Below, one piece after another: positions 36,185 to 46,485 of a DNA stretch of 64,000 bases. The notes beneath the pieces were generated by a model, which worked only from the letters and a program-made list of their open reading frames with translations, was not told the origin of the DNA and did no database searches. The first letter of the stretch is position 1. Each line of letters begins with the position of its first letter. The stretch is from the NCBI GenBank assembly GCA_007922195.1, contig ML682005.1, positions 33,874,167 through 33,938,166 on the forward strand, read 5' to 3'. This DNA comes from Podocnemis expansa. Lineage: Eukaryota; Chordata; Testudines; Podocnemididae. Made by a program: the position numbers and the translations under genes.

Positions 36185-38010
36185 GTCAACACAACCCACT
36201 CGTTACTTCCCAGAAAACTCTGAATAAATGGACTGTGCACAAGGGATATAAAAGTATTTGCAGACATGGAAAGTTTCCACCCCTCCATGCTAAGATGCTT
36301 GTTGTGGAACAGTTGAGCCTACATCCTCCACAACAGATACAGGAGAGTTTTAGGCCAATGCACCAACTTCCCTCCACGATCTGTCATTGACATAGGCATT
36401 AGTGAACTACAAAGCACTACCTCAAAAGGTTCCTGAAGGCCTGTGCACTGGAACTGTAGCATCATGTTTGTTAGGGTCTTCATGGAATTGTGCAGTGTGA
36501 AGGGTCTTTATGTTCTATAGAGATCCCAGTTTTCAGTGAGGTAACATTGCAATTTCCATAAATGCCATTGAGAATTCCAAAACTAGCACCACAATCCGTC
36601 ATGGAGTTATTCTCTCTGATATATCAACCTTAGGAGAGTTGTCAGGATTTAAGAAATATAAAGAGTCATAATTATCAGACAATAGTCTAAGATGACTTTG
36701 TAATGGGAGATGATGTTGCTGTAACAAAATCTTTTGAAGTATATGACTGTAGTTAAAGATTATAGTGTGCAATCTGTATAATGAAGAAAATCATATGGTA
36801 TTCATAATAGCAGGTTTTAACAAATGCTTTAGTATCTGTCATCCCTGAAGAATCAGGTTGCAAGATTCTGTTCTAAATCCACAAGTCTCTTAAGGCTACA
36901 AATACTCAGTAACTTACTCAGCTTCTACAATTTATTATTTCAGAACCTATTCCATGAAATGATAAGATTCAGTTATTCAGTCAATGCTGCAGAATTAGCT
37001 TCTGTCATGAATGCACTTGATGATACAAAAGACACTCAATGACCTATTTATCATATTGCCTACCACTTGATACACTACAGCTGTTGTCACCAGCCCACTT
37101 TTCCCTTTGCTTTAAAAGCACTAATTAATGCATGACTGATGCATTAACAGCTATAAGTGCACATAAGTCAATTGACATATTTTGAAAGTGTCCAGGGATG
37201 CATTTACTAATGACATTATATTGTATTTCTCTTTCATTGCACAGTGATGTTTAGAAATTGAGAATTGTGATATTGGAACAGATGAAAATAGTTCATCCAG
37301 TTTTGTATCCTGTTTCTGATTTTGGCTAAATACCAGTTGCTCAAGGGAAAAGTGCCAAGTATCACACAGTGTTGTATTACAGTAGAAAATTTCTTCCTGG
37401 CCTCAAGCAATTATTAGGTTATATTCTGAACAAAGTGGATTTATAGTTTTTTTCATTTTATTCTAGTTAGCATACAGAAATTTCCAGATGATATCCATAC
37501 TCGGTCAGATCACTCCCTCCAGATTTACATACAGAAAGAGCTTTCAGTATGTAGATACACCCACGCTCAAGTATAGAGAGATAAATGACCTTTTGCATGT
37601 TCCAGTCTATCCCTAGATCTTACTGAAGGCCTTCTAGAGATCATAGGTATGAGAGGATGTTCTGCACAGTGACTGAAAGTGTTAGTAAAGTTGTTTCTTG
37701 TCACATATCCACCAGTCCTAAAGAGAATATTTGGGAAAGTTAATAAAAAGACTATTAAATTTCCCAATCCCGCCTGCAATGTAGGTGTTCCTGGTAGCTT
37801 GAATCTAACAGAGCTATGCTACCAGAAATGTTGTAGAGATAAGGAATTTAAAAAACTGTTTTTCAATACAAGGCCTGTCTATAGACAATTTTGAGATCTG
37901 GTTCTCTTCTCATACTTTGAAAGTTAGGTTTCTCACTGAAGCACTGCAATAAGTGTGGTTAATAAATTATTTTCCCCTCAAAAAAGTATCATATTTTATA
38001 TAGATATGGT
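36185..38010. other. Unannotated background
   Basis: AT-rich, no long frame, no repeat that I can name. Confidence 0.4.
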
Positions 38011-38165
38011 GACTGGATAGCGTAGTGGTTAAGGGTGCTGTAGTGGTTAAGAGCGATGCTCTTTGATACGGGAGACGGGTTCAAATCCCAGTGGGTACCT
38101 GTCTACCTTCTCAGTAGGGGTCCTTGGGCAAAAAGACCCCCTAACGCCTCACTTGCCTACCTCGA
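38011..38165 (+). repeat. tRNA-like / CORE-SINE-like head upstream of R4
   Basis: TAGCGTAGTGGTTAAG at 38018-38033 resembles an RNA polymerase III A box and is partly repeated (GTAGTGGTTAAGAGC at 38040-38054). GGTTCAAATCC at 38078-38088 is a perfect B box inside a GGG-TTCAAAT-CCC T-arm. It is followed by CCTTGGGCAA and CCCCCTAACG (38122-38150), which resembles the CCTTGGGCAA...TTAAC core of MIR-type SINEs. The head lacks a full acceptor stem, so it is not a tRNA gene. Confidence 0.6.
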
Positions 38166-38167
38166 AT

Positions 38168-38790
38168 ATGAGTGTGACACGAACTAGGAGAGTCATGCCG
38201 GCTCGGACGTCACCTGGATTAACAAGGTCTGCGCCAGATGTTGGGGAACCAGGACAATCTGACGATAAGTAGGCTACTGGAACAAACCATGCAGGGACGA
38301 GACAAGAGAACCTGGAATTGATGGAATGCTACTACAACAGTAGACCTAATGAGGGGGATATATGAAACGTATGAGGGAACTATGGATGGACAAAGGACCT
38401 ACATCCACACTAACTGTGAAACAGCTAGTTACCCAACGCTTCAACATAGTAAAGAGGCAGCTGCTCTCACAACTGGAGATAGACCAACTCCACATTACCT
38501 CCCAGACTCAAGAAGAAGACCCAGAAAAACAACTAGCTATGCAGCCAACACCTGAAGCTGTAACTTCACTGCCACCCCCTCCATTACAGAGCACAGCACC
38601 TGATATGAGGCATAAGATCATGGATAAACTAGCTACAGTCAACCCTCGAGACTGATTACCAAGGCTCGTGGGAGAAGTACCATCAGCTAGTATACTAGAA
38701 GATGCCAATAGAGCCCTAATGACGATTCCTACTACCACCATAACTCAAACCAATGAACTCGTATAAGGTACAGCCTCTGTAATCCTGGAG
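38168..38790 (+). pseudogene. R4 N-terminal coding region, disrupted
   Basis: Frame 2 reads a possible start at 38168 through SAPDVGEPGQSDDK to a TAG at 38270-38272, then ATGTNHAG and LELMECYYNSRPNE. It then shifts near 38355 into frame 1 with GYMKRMRELWMDKGP, TVKQLVTQRFNIVKRQLL and LEIDQLHI. Two further stops interrupt frame 1, TGA at 38653-38655 and TAA at 38764-38766, before the long open frame. The peptide order is that of R4 N-termini ahead of the RT. In all there are at least three stops and one frameshift. Confidence 0.65.
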
Positions 38791-41175
38791 ATGCTAGGCT
38801 ACACAATCAAAAAGAACAGCAGTACATACCCCCCCCCCTGGAAAATGAGGTTGGAGGATAAGATCAAAGCAACCTGGAGACAAGTTAGCCAGCTGGTGGA
38901 ACTACAGAAGGGTGTAGAGATTAAGGATAAGACTCAGCTACTGAAAAAATACAAGGGCCTGACTGCTACGCAAAGGCTCACAGCACTGGCCACCAGGCTA
39001 AGGAGATACACTAGAGAAGCAGAGGCCAAAAAGATAAATGCCCTGTTCTCCAAAGAACCATCCAAGGTGTACTCCCAACTGCAGTGCAACAACACAATAA
39101 CAGCAGAGCCACCAACAGCAGAAACTAAACAGTACTGGAAGAACATCTGGGAGAAAGAGAAGACTCATAACACCAGTGCAAAGTGGCTGCAGGACCTGAG
39201 AACAGACCACAGCAATCTCCCAGAACAGGAACCAGTCACCATCACAGTAGCAGACATCCAACAGCGGGTCAAGAACATGAAGAGCTGGACAGCACCTGGA
39301 CCGGACATGATCCACACCTACTGGCTAAAGAAACTAACAGCAGTGCATGAACGCCTAGCAGCACAGATGAACCAGGTGCTAGCAGCAGGCTCCCACCCAG
39401 ACTGGCTAACACAAGGAAGGACAGTGCTGATCATGAAAGACCCCCACAAGGGAACAGCACCATCCAACTACCGGCCAATAACCTGCCTCCCCACAACATG
39501 GAAAGTCCTATCAGGCATCCTAGCCACCAAGCTACAGGACCACATTGGCCAGTACATGAGCACAGCTCAGAAGGGCATTGGGAACAACACCAGAGTCTCA
39601 AAACACCAGCTGCTCATAGATAGAGCAGTCACCCAAGACTCAAGGTCTAGACAGACCAATCTGAGCACAGCCTGGATTGACTACAGGAAAGCCTACGACT
39701 CAATGCCGCACACATGGATCTGTGAATGTCTGGCGCTATACAAAGTCAACAGGACACTAAGGACCTTCCTCAAGAACTCAATGGGACTGTGGAAGACAAC
39801 ACTGGAAGTCAACTCAAGACAGCTTGCACAAGTGGCCATCAAGTGCGGCATATACCAAGGTGATGCACTGTCCCCGCTGCTGTTCTGCATTGGCTTGAAC
39901 CCCCTCAGCCAGATAATCACAAGGACTGGATATGGATACAAGTTCAAGAGTGGAACTACCATCAGCCACCTCCTCTACATGGATGACATCAAGCTGTATG
40001 CTAGGAATGAACGAGACATCGACTCATTAATCCACCTGACACGGATCTACAGTGAGGATATTGGGATGTCATTCGGACTGGAGAAGTGTGGCCGGATGGT
40101 AGTAAAGAGAGGAAAGGTAGTCAAGACTGATGGGGTGGAACTACCAGCAAGCCACATAGCAGACATACAGACCAGCTACAAGTACCTTGGCATCCCACAG
40201 TCACATGGGAACCACGATGAGGAGGCAAGGAAGACAGCAACATCCAAGTACTACCAGAGGATAAGACAGGTCCTGAAGAGCCAGCTCAATGGGAAGAACA
40301 AGATCCATGCCATCAACAGGTACGCCCTGCCAGTCATCAGATACCCTGCCGGTATAGTGAGCTGGCCAAAGGAGGACATGGAGGCTGCCGATGTGAAGAC
40401 CCGGAAGCTCCTCACAATGTACGGAGGTTTCCACCCCAAGTCCAACACTCAGAGACTGTACGCCAGCCGGAAAGAAGGCGGGTGGGGTTTGGTGAGTGTC
40501 AAAGCCACTGTCCTGGATGAAACCCAGAGCATCCAGGAGTACATCAGTAAGATGACACTCAAAGATGAGCTGCTGAGAGAATGCCTGAGGCAGCAGCAGA
40601 CATGGGAGGAAGATCAAGCAGAAGAAATGCCATGGCAAGCCAAGACCCTGCATGGAATGTACCATCAACAGATAGCTGAGGTGGCTGACATTGGGAAATC
40701 CTACCAGTGGCTGGGAAAGGCTGGACTAAAAGACAGCACTGAGGCACTGATCATAGCAGCACAAGAACAGGCACTGAGCACCAGATCCATTGAAGCAGGG
40801 GTCTACCACACTAGACAGGACCCAAGGTGCAGACTGTGCAGAGAGGCCTCAGAGACAGTCCAACACATAGTGGCAGGATGTAAGATGCAGGCAGGAACAG
40901 CATACACTGAACAGCACAACCAAGTAGCTGGCATTGTGTACAGGAACATCTGCACAGTGTATGGGCTAGACCCTCCCAAGTCCAGATGGGAGATTCCACA
41001 GAAGGTCGTGGAGAATAACAGGGCTAAGATTCTGTGGGACTTCCAGATCCAGACGGACAGGCAGGTACTGGCCAATCAACCAGACATCGTGATAATAGAC
41101 AAGGACCAGAAGACAGCGGTGGTGATAGATGTGGCAGTGCCAAGTGACAGCAACATCAGGAAGAAGGAACATTAG
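38791..41175 (+). CDS. R4-clade reverse transcriptase/endonuclease, 794-codon open frame
   Basis: The product would nick target DNA and reverse-transcribe its own RNA in the nucleus. Visible in order: SNYRPITCLPTTWKVLSGIL at 225-244 (RT fingers), AWIDYRKAYDSMPH at 294-307 (palm motif A, catalytic Asp), GIYQGDALSPLLFCIGLNPL at 353-372, YMDD at 396-399 (catalytic pair), thumb segment YKYLGIPQSHGNHDEEA at 463-479, zinc knuckle CRLC...H...C (C680, C683, H692, C697), then PDIVIIDKDQKTAVVIDVAVP at 764-784, the PD...D core of a restriction-like endonuclease. The Met at 38791 is simply the first after an in-frame stop; the family frame starts upstream. All RT catalytic residues look intact. The frame ends at a TAG (41173-41175) inside the endonuclease; see the next entry. 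Confidence 0.8.
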   Translation: MLGYTIKKNSSTYPPPWKMRLEDKIKATWRQVSQLVELQKGVEIKDKTQLLKKYKGLTATQRLTALATRLRRYTREAEAKKINALFSKEPSKVYSQLQCNNTITAEPPTAETKQYWKNIWEKEKTHNTSAKWLQDLRTDHSNLPEQEPVTITVADIQQRVKNMKSWTAPGPDMIHTYWLKKLTAVHERLAAQMNQVLAAGSHPDWLTQGRTVLIMKDPHKGTAPSNYRPITCLPTTWKVLSGILATKLQDHIGQYMSTAQKGIGNNTRVSKHQLLIDRAVTQDSRSRQTNLSTAWIDYRKAYDSMPHTWICECLALYKVNRTLRTFLKNSMGLWKTTLEVNSRQLAQVAIKCGIYQGDALSPLLFCIGLNPLSQIITRTGYGYKFKSGTTISHLLYMDDIKLYARNERDIDSLIHLTRIYSEDIGMSFGLEKCGRMVVKRGKVVKTDGVELPASHIADIQTSYKYLGIPQSHGNHDEEARKTATSKYYQRIRQVLKSQLNGKNKIHAINRYALPVIRYPAGIVSWPKEDMEAADVKTRKLLTMYGGFHPKSNTQRLYASRKEGGWGLVSVKATVLDETQSIQEYISKMTLKDELLRECLRQQQTWEEDQAEEMPWQAKTLHGMYHQQIAEVADIGKSYQWLGKAGLKDSTEALIIAAQEQALSTRSIEAGVYHTRQDPRCRLCREASETVQHIVAGCKMQAGTAYTEQHNQVAGIVYRNICTVYGLDPPKSRWEIPQKVVENNRAKILWDFQIQTDRQVLANQPDIVIIDKDQKTAVVIDVAVPSDSNIRKKEH

Positions 41176-41403
41176 AAGCTGGAGAAGTACCAGGGCCTGA
41201 AAGAGGAACTAGAACGGATGTGGAAAGTAAAGGCCAAAGTGGTCCCGGTGGTGGTAGGAACACTCAGGGCTGTGACTCCTAAGCTGGGAGAGTGGCTCCA
41301 ACAGATCCCAGGAACAACATCAGAGCTCTCTGTCCAGAAGAGTGCAGTGCTAGGAACAGCTAAGATACTGCGCAGAACCCTCAAACTCCCAGGCCTCTGG
41401 TAG
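41176..41403 (+). pseudogene. R4 C-terminal tail beyond a premature stop
   Basis: The same frame continues after the TAG with KLEKYQGLKEELERMW, then VVPVVVGTLRAVTPKLGEWL and VQKSAVLGTAKILRRTLKLP, and terminates naturally at TAG 41401-41403. This is the conserved tail of R4 proteins and includes the rest of the endonuclease fold. TAG is one substitution away from GAG or AAG, so a single change separates the two parts. Confidence 0.8.
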
Positions 41404-41479
41404 AGGACCCGAGGTTGAGGATGACACATACCACCCATAGGGGTGAGAGGGGAATTTTTTTTTTTATTTTAAAAACTAG

Positions 41480-41590
41480 CACTAAAACTACATGTTTATT
41501 TTGGTTTTCTGCAACTTTTTTTTTCAACATTCTGAAAATTCTTTCTTTCAAGAAAAAAAAACTATTCAGTCAAAATGCTTTATTGCTGTA
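41480..41590 (+). repeat. AT-rich TTTTC-type repeat, second copy
   Basis: ATTTTGGTTTTCTGCAAC, then ATTCTGAAAATTCTTTC and CAGTCAAAATGC parallel 47105-47200, where TTTGGTTTTCTGCAATT, TTGAAAATTCC and TTGGTCAAAATTAC occur in the same order. Confidence 0.55.
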
Positions 41591-42004
41591 GCTGAAAAAG
41601 CTGCACTAAGGAAACAACTGGTAAGATCAAGACATACCTATGTCCCAAAAAAGTTACAACTAATTAAAAAAATTCTTCGTATCTGTAGGTATGAAAGTAA
41701 GTTTGTTCTCTCCACCATGACTTAAATCATCAAGCAGAAAACCTTGATTTCCTAAAAAATTCTAAACTTGCTTTTTTTTTTTTTAAGGGAAATGACAAAT
41801 ACCTAGTTTTCATTGGTAAGAATAATAGAGCAACATGCTTTAACTAAATATAGCCTTCATTATAAACTGTGATTTGTGACAAATTCTGTTCAGGCAGAGA
41901 TTGGAATTCAGGTAAAAATGCGCAAATGAAGATGTTATTAATTATTATGATCATCATCATTATCATCTACATAAATATACTTTAAATGTGCTGGATACAC
42001 AAAG
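41591..42004. other. Unannotated background
   Basis: AT-rich with short T runs and an ATC/ATT-rich patch near 41935-41970. No gene seen. Confidence 0.4.
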
Positions 42005-42232
42005 AAAGAAATGTTCCACAAGTGCAGCCATGTTCGTCTAGTTCAGCAAAAGAAGCAAGGAGTCCTGTGGCACTTAAAGACTAACAAATTTATTTATTGC
42101 ATGAGATTTTGTGGGAGAAAATCCCACTTTGACATCTGATGAAGTGGGATTTTCTCCCATGACAGTTCATGACACAAATAAATTTGTTAATCTTTAAGTG
42201 CCACAGGACTCCTTGCTTCTTTTAAGGGGCGA
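42005..42232. repeat. Family A palindromic interspersed repeat, copy 2
   Basis: This is the best-preserved copy. AAGCAAGGAGTCCTGTGGCA followed by CTTAAAGACTAACAAATTTA on the left is mirrored by AAATTTGTTAATCTTTAAGT and GCCACAGGACTCCTTGCTTC on the right. The centre holds GGGAGAAAATCCCACTTTGA and its inverse AAGTGGGATTTTCTCCC. The almost perfect hairpin implies a foldback element or a recent inverted duplication. Confidence 0.8.
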
Positions 42233-42247
42233 GATGTTTATCAAAAT

Positions 42248-42712
42248 GGATATGCCTACACTGAAAAGTTTTTTGAAATAAGGATATTTATTTCAAAAAA
42301 CCTTTTTACCTGTTCATACAGTTATTTTGTTATTTTGAAATAAGCATTTCATTATTTCAAAGAAACAAAAAAAGTGCTGTTTCAAAATAACTAAACCTGC
42401 TTTTATTTTGAAAGTGCAATTCTTTTGAAATAGTTAGTTCAAAAAAAGTCATTCCAAGCTATGGAACTGGCTTTTTTTCAAAATAATAGCCCTATACTTT
42501 TCCCTGCCTTCCCCTATTTTGAAAGAGAGTCTAGTAAAAACTATTTCAAAATAATAATTCCTATCTTATTTCAAAACAGTCTTCACTAGACTCCTATTTC
42601 AAAATAATACATTTGAAATGATGCTATTTCAAAATAATTATTTCAACTTAAATTTGAAATAGTTATTTCAAAATAACTATTTTGAAATATCTTTGGCAGT
42701 GTAGACACAGAC
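42248..42712. mobile_element. Palindromic MITE, 465 bp
   Basis: The left end is GGATATGCCTACACTG and the right end, reverse-complemented, is GTCTGTGTCTACACTGCC; the 8-bp core CTACACTG is identical. The flanking triplet AAT is found on both sides (42245-42247, 42713-42715). The interior is dense in TTATTTCAAAATAA palindromes, as at 759-1271. No coding capacity. Confidence 0.75.
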
Positions 42713-43144
42713 AATGTGTTTTGCATTTAAAATGGACTGACTGACATATTAAACAAAGGAAGTATTATCCGTATTTAGTGAACTGAATTAATTGTTTCTG
42801 GTTACCGTGTACTTTAGTTTTCTAGAACCAGTATAATCAACCTTCCACATGCATTTTTCACTCATCAGTTGCAAGGAGAAATCGTTTCTGACTTTTCAGC
42901 TCCAAATCAGTTTCTCAGCTTGGAATTGGCTGAACCGAGTTGAACTAGTTAAGCAAACTAATAATGAAGAAACTATTCTCTCTGTATCTGCAGAAGAGCT
43001 CACTTCTGCCAAAAGCTGGTTTGGCACTCCAACAAGCTTAGGCTATAGGTATCAATTACTGGCAACAGTTCAGTGCTTTGACTTTCTTAAAAAAAAAATA
43101 TGACTTAATGCTGATAGTTTTACACATATAAGTTAAATGATTTG
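42713..43144. other. Unannotated background
   Basis: Short non-repetitive stretch with one 84-codon frame (42849-43103) that has no recognisable domain. Confidence 0.35.
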
Positions 43145-43603
43145 ATCTGGTTTATGATCCAAATCATGATGACTTGCATGCTTATGAGATCTGTGAATGA
43201 CATAAAGGTGGGGTGTGTTGCTAGGACTTTGGAGGTCAGGCTGAGAATTCATAAAAACCTTGATACAGTGGAGAACTGGTCTGAAACCAATATGATGAAA
43301 TTCAATAAAAACAGATGCAATTTTTATTTGAAAATTAAAAATCAAATGCAAAAGTGCAAAATGTGGAATAACTGTCCAGGCAACAGAACTGCTGAAAAGG
43401 ATGTGGAAAGTAAAGTAGATCATAAAATGAACATAAGCCAAAAATGCGAAGCGATTATACATTACACTAAACTCATGCTGGGATGTATTTATAGATGTAT
43501 ATCAGATGCAAGATATATGATACAACTCTCTTGCTGCATTCAGTCCTGGTAAGGTCTAACTGGAGTACTTTGTACAGTATATAATGCTCCATTTAAAGAC
43601 ATA
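43145..43603 (+). pseudogene. Old CR1 LINE ORF2 fragment, segment 1
   Basis: The frame gives DIKVGCVARTLEVRLRIHKN, NWSETNMMKFNKNRCNFYL, AEKDVESKVDHKMNISQKCE and LMLGCIYRCIS, the post-catalytic RT region of CR1 LINEs. It breaks at FKD (about 43600) where a minus-strand CR1 begins, and resumes in the same sense at 46486. Confidence 0.75.
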
Positions 43604-46485
43604 GAATCATAGGGTTAGAAGCTATGTTCCCTCTAAGCTGTGCACGTGTGCGCACACACAAATGTCATGAAACCCACACACACAACAAAATAAAGCATGC
43701 ACAAAAAATTCAACGGTGCTAAAATTTTCATGCTACTTTAAGACGGTGATTTCAAGTAGCATATTTCAAAAAAGGTTTTCTAATTTATAAAATCATTTCC
43801 ATCACCATTGAAAATTAAATTTAGGTATTATTTGCATCATACACACTTGCTTTGTGGTGCTCACAAGTTTGACCACACTCACTGGAGTGTGCACAAATTT
43901 GGGCACTGGATCTGAAAATCTGCACAAAAAAAATTTCTGCACACACAGTCTATTAAAAATCAGAGGGAAAATTGGTTAGAAGGAACCTCATGAGGTCATC
44001 TAGTCCAACCCCCTGCCAAAAAAGCAGGACCACTCTCACTAAATTATCCCAGCCAGGGTTTGTCTAACCAAGCCTTAAATATCTTCAAAGATGGAGATTC
44101 CACCACTTTCCTAGATAGCCCATTCCAATGCTTCACAACCCTCCAAGTAAGGAAGGTTTTCCTAATATCCAACCTCAACCTCCCCAGCTGCAACTTGAAA
44201 CCACTGCTCCTTGTTCTGTCCTCTGTTACTACTGAGAACAGCTGAGCTCCACCCTCCTTGGAGCATCCCTTAAAGTAGCTGAAAGTTGCTATCAAATCCC
44301 CCCTCAGTCTTCTCTTCTGCAGGCTAAATAAGCCTAGTTCCTTCAGTCTCTCTTCATAGGTCTTGTGTTCCAGCCCCTTGATCATTTTTGTTGCCCTCCA
44401 CTGGACTCATTCTAATTTGTCCACATCCTTTTCGTAGTGGGGAGCCCAAAACTGGACACAGTATTCCAGATGCGGCCTCACCAGGGTCGGATAGAGGGGA
44501 ACACTTACATCCCTTGATCTGCTGGTAACACTTCTACTGATGTAGCCCAGTGCCACTGGCATTTTTGACAGCAAGAGCACACTGTTGACTCATATCCAGC
44601 TTCCCATCCACCATGACCCCCATGTACTTCTCTACAGTGCTGTTACTTAGCTGATTGCTCCCCAGCCTATAGCAGTGCATGAGGTTTTTTTCTTCCCAAG
44701 TGCAGGACTTTGCACTTGTCCTTGCTGAACCTCATGAGATTTCTATTGGCCCACTGCTCCAATTTGACTAGGTTTCCCTGAATCCTGTCTCTGCCCTCCA
44801 GTGTGTCTACCATTCCCCCCAGCTTGGCGTCATCCACAAACTTACTGAGTATGCAATCTGTCCCATCACCCAGATCATTAATGAAAATGTTGAACAGAAC
44901 TGGCTCCAGGACCTACTCCTGGGGCACACCACTCATTACCGGTTGCCAGCTTGAGCCACGGATTTCTGCTCACTGAAACCATTGATCTAGCCAGTTTTCT
45001 ATCCACCTTATAGTCCACATATCCAACCCATACCTCCTTAACTTGCCAATGAGAATGCTATGGGAAACTGTATCACAAGCCTTGCTAAAGTCAAGGTATA
45101 TCACATCAATGGCTCTTCCCACATCCACAAATCCAGTCATCTCATCATAGAAGGCAATGAAGTTGGTCAGGCACGATTTACCCTTGGTGAATCCATGCTG
45201 ATTGCTCCTGATCACTCTATTTTCCTCCAAGTGTTTCAGGATGGATTCTTTGAGAACCTGCTCCATGATTATTCCAGGCACCGAGGTGAGACTGACAGGT
45301 CTGCCATTCCCCAGGTCCTCCTTTTGCCCTTTCTTGAAGATAGGCATTATATTGACTTTTTTTTCCCCAGTCCTCCAGCACCTCCCCTGTTCGCCATGAG
45401 TTTTCAAAGATAATGGCCAGTGGTACTGCTATCTCATCAGCCAACTCCCTCAGCACCCTTGGATGCAGTTCATCCAGCCCCATGGACTTGTGCACATCCA
45501 TCTTCTTTAAGTAGTCCCTGACCTGACCTTCCATCACCAAGGGCCTCTCTTCTTCTCTCCAATCTGCCATACCCAGAGTAGTGGGCTGGGAGCTGACCCT
45601 GCCTATGAAAACTGAAGTAAGAAAAGCATTGAGCACTTCAGCCTTTTCTTCATCCTCCATCACGAGGATACCTGCCTCTTGCAGTAAGAGATCTACACCA
45701 TCCTTGATCCTCTTCGTGTTATTGACATACTTGTAGAACCCCTTCCTGTTATCCTTCACATCCCTTGCTAGCTGCAACTCCAATTGTCCTTTGGCCTTTC
45801 TGATTTTATCCCTTCAGTCCCGAGCAGTATCTTTATATGTCTCCTTAGTCATCTGTCTAAGCTTCCAATTCCTGTAAGCTTCCTTTTTATGCTTTAGCTC
45901 AGGGCAGAGCTCTCTGTTAAGCCACGCTGGGCACCTTCCACATTTGCTGTTCTTTCTGCTCATCAGAATGGTATCTTCCTGTGCCCTTAGCAGGGTTTCT
46001 TTAAAATACAGCCAGCTCTCTTGGACATCTTTCCCTTTCAGATCAGCCTCCCAAGGGATTCATGTGTCAGTTTCCTGAAGGAGCCAAAAGCTGCTTTTCT
46101 GAAGTCCAGGGTCTGTGTTTTGCTTCTTTCCTTTTTTCCATTAATCAGCACCTTGAACTCTACCATCTCATGGTCAGAGGTTGCCATTCAGTTCTACTTC
46201 CCCAATTAATTCTTCTCTGTTTTTGAGCAGCAGGTCGAGAGGTGCAAGGCATCTACTTGGTTCCTCCAGCTTTTGTACCAGGAAGTTGTCCTCAACACTC
46301 TCCAAAAACTTCCTGGATTGCCTGTGCACTGTTGCATTGCCCCCCCCCCAGCAGAAGTCAGGGTAATTGAAATCCCCCATGAGAACCATGGCCTGTGATC
46401 TAGAAACTTCTGCCAGTTGTCCATAGAATGCCTCAACCACCTCCTCCTTCTGATCTGGTGGTCTATAGCAGACACCCACCATCCA
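43604..46485 (-). mobile_element. CR1 LINE, 5'-truncated, inserted in an older CR1
   Basis: On the minus strand, in order: endonuclease fragment VGVCYRPPDQ and MVLMGDFNYPDFCWGG (46482-46300), the linker ELQLARDVKDNRKGFYKYV (about 45780), RT with [20 protein letters not shown] and motif [16 protein letters not shown] (about 45110), a VDDAKLGG palm (about 44845), [20 protein letters not shown] and [18 protein letters not shown] (44385-44060), then the 3' end with CTATGATTCTATG at about 43600. The tail ATTCTATG is diagnostic of CR1. ORF1 and the start of the endonuclease are missing. Several frameshifts (for example near 45400 and 44700) make it dead. A hAT element interrupts its 3' UTR. Confidence 0.85.
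43622..43974. mobile_element. 353-bp hAT-like MITE in CR1 3' UTR
   Basis: The element starts CTATGTTCCCTCTAAG. Its right end, reverse-complemented, is CAATTTTCCCTCTGAT. An exact 8-bp duplication GTTAGAAG flanks it (43614-43621 and 43975-43982), and excision restores the CR1 tail. The interior has GCACACACA motifs near both ends (GTGCGCACACACA at 43650, CTGCACACACAGTC at 43938). No transposase. The 8-bp duplication places it with hAT elements. Confidence 0.85.

Larger units (their letters stand above)
38011..41460 (+). mobile_element. R4-clade non-LTR retrotransposon, near full length
   Basis: The unit has four parts in order: a tRNA-like/CORE-like head (38011-38165), a broken N-terminal coding part (38168-38790), a long open frame with reverse transcriptase and endonuclease (38791-41175), and a C-terminal extension (to 41403) followed by a short 3' UTR ending in a T-rich tract at 41455. 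The R4 clade encodes one protein with a central RT and a C-terminal restriction-like endonuclease, and both are present. No clear target duplication flanks it. It is the youngest-looking LINE in the window, judged by frame integrity. Confidence 0.8.

Noticed and set aside
38011..38095. Possible functional tRNA gene
   Set aside because: A and B boxes are present, but acceptor-stem pairing and a clean anticodon arm are missing, and it is followed by SINE-like core sequence.
44970..45783. Long minus frames that might be a host gene
   Set aside because: They match CR1 RT motifs (YLDFSKA...DTVSH) and sit in a CR1 with the diagnostic ATTCTATG tail.
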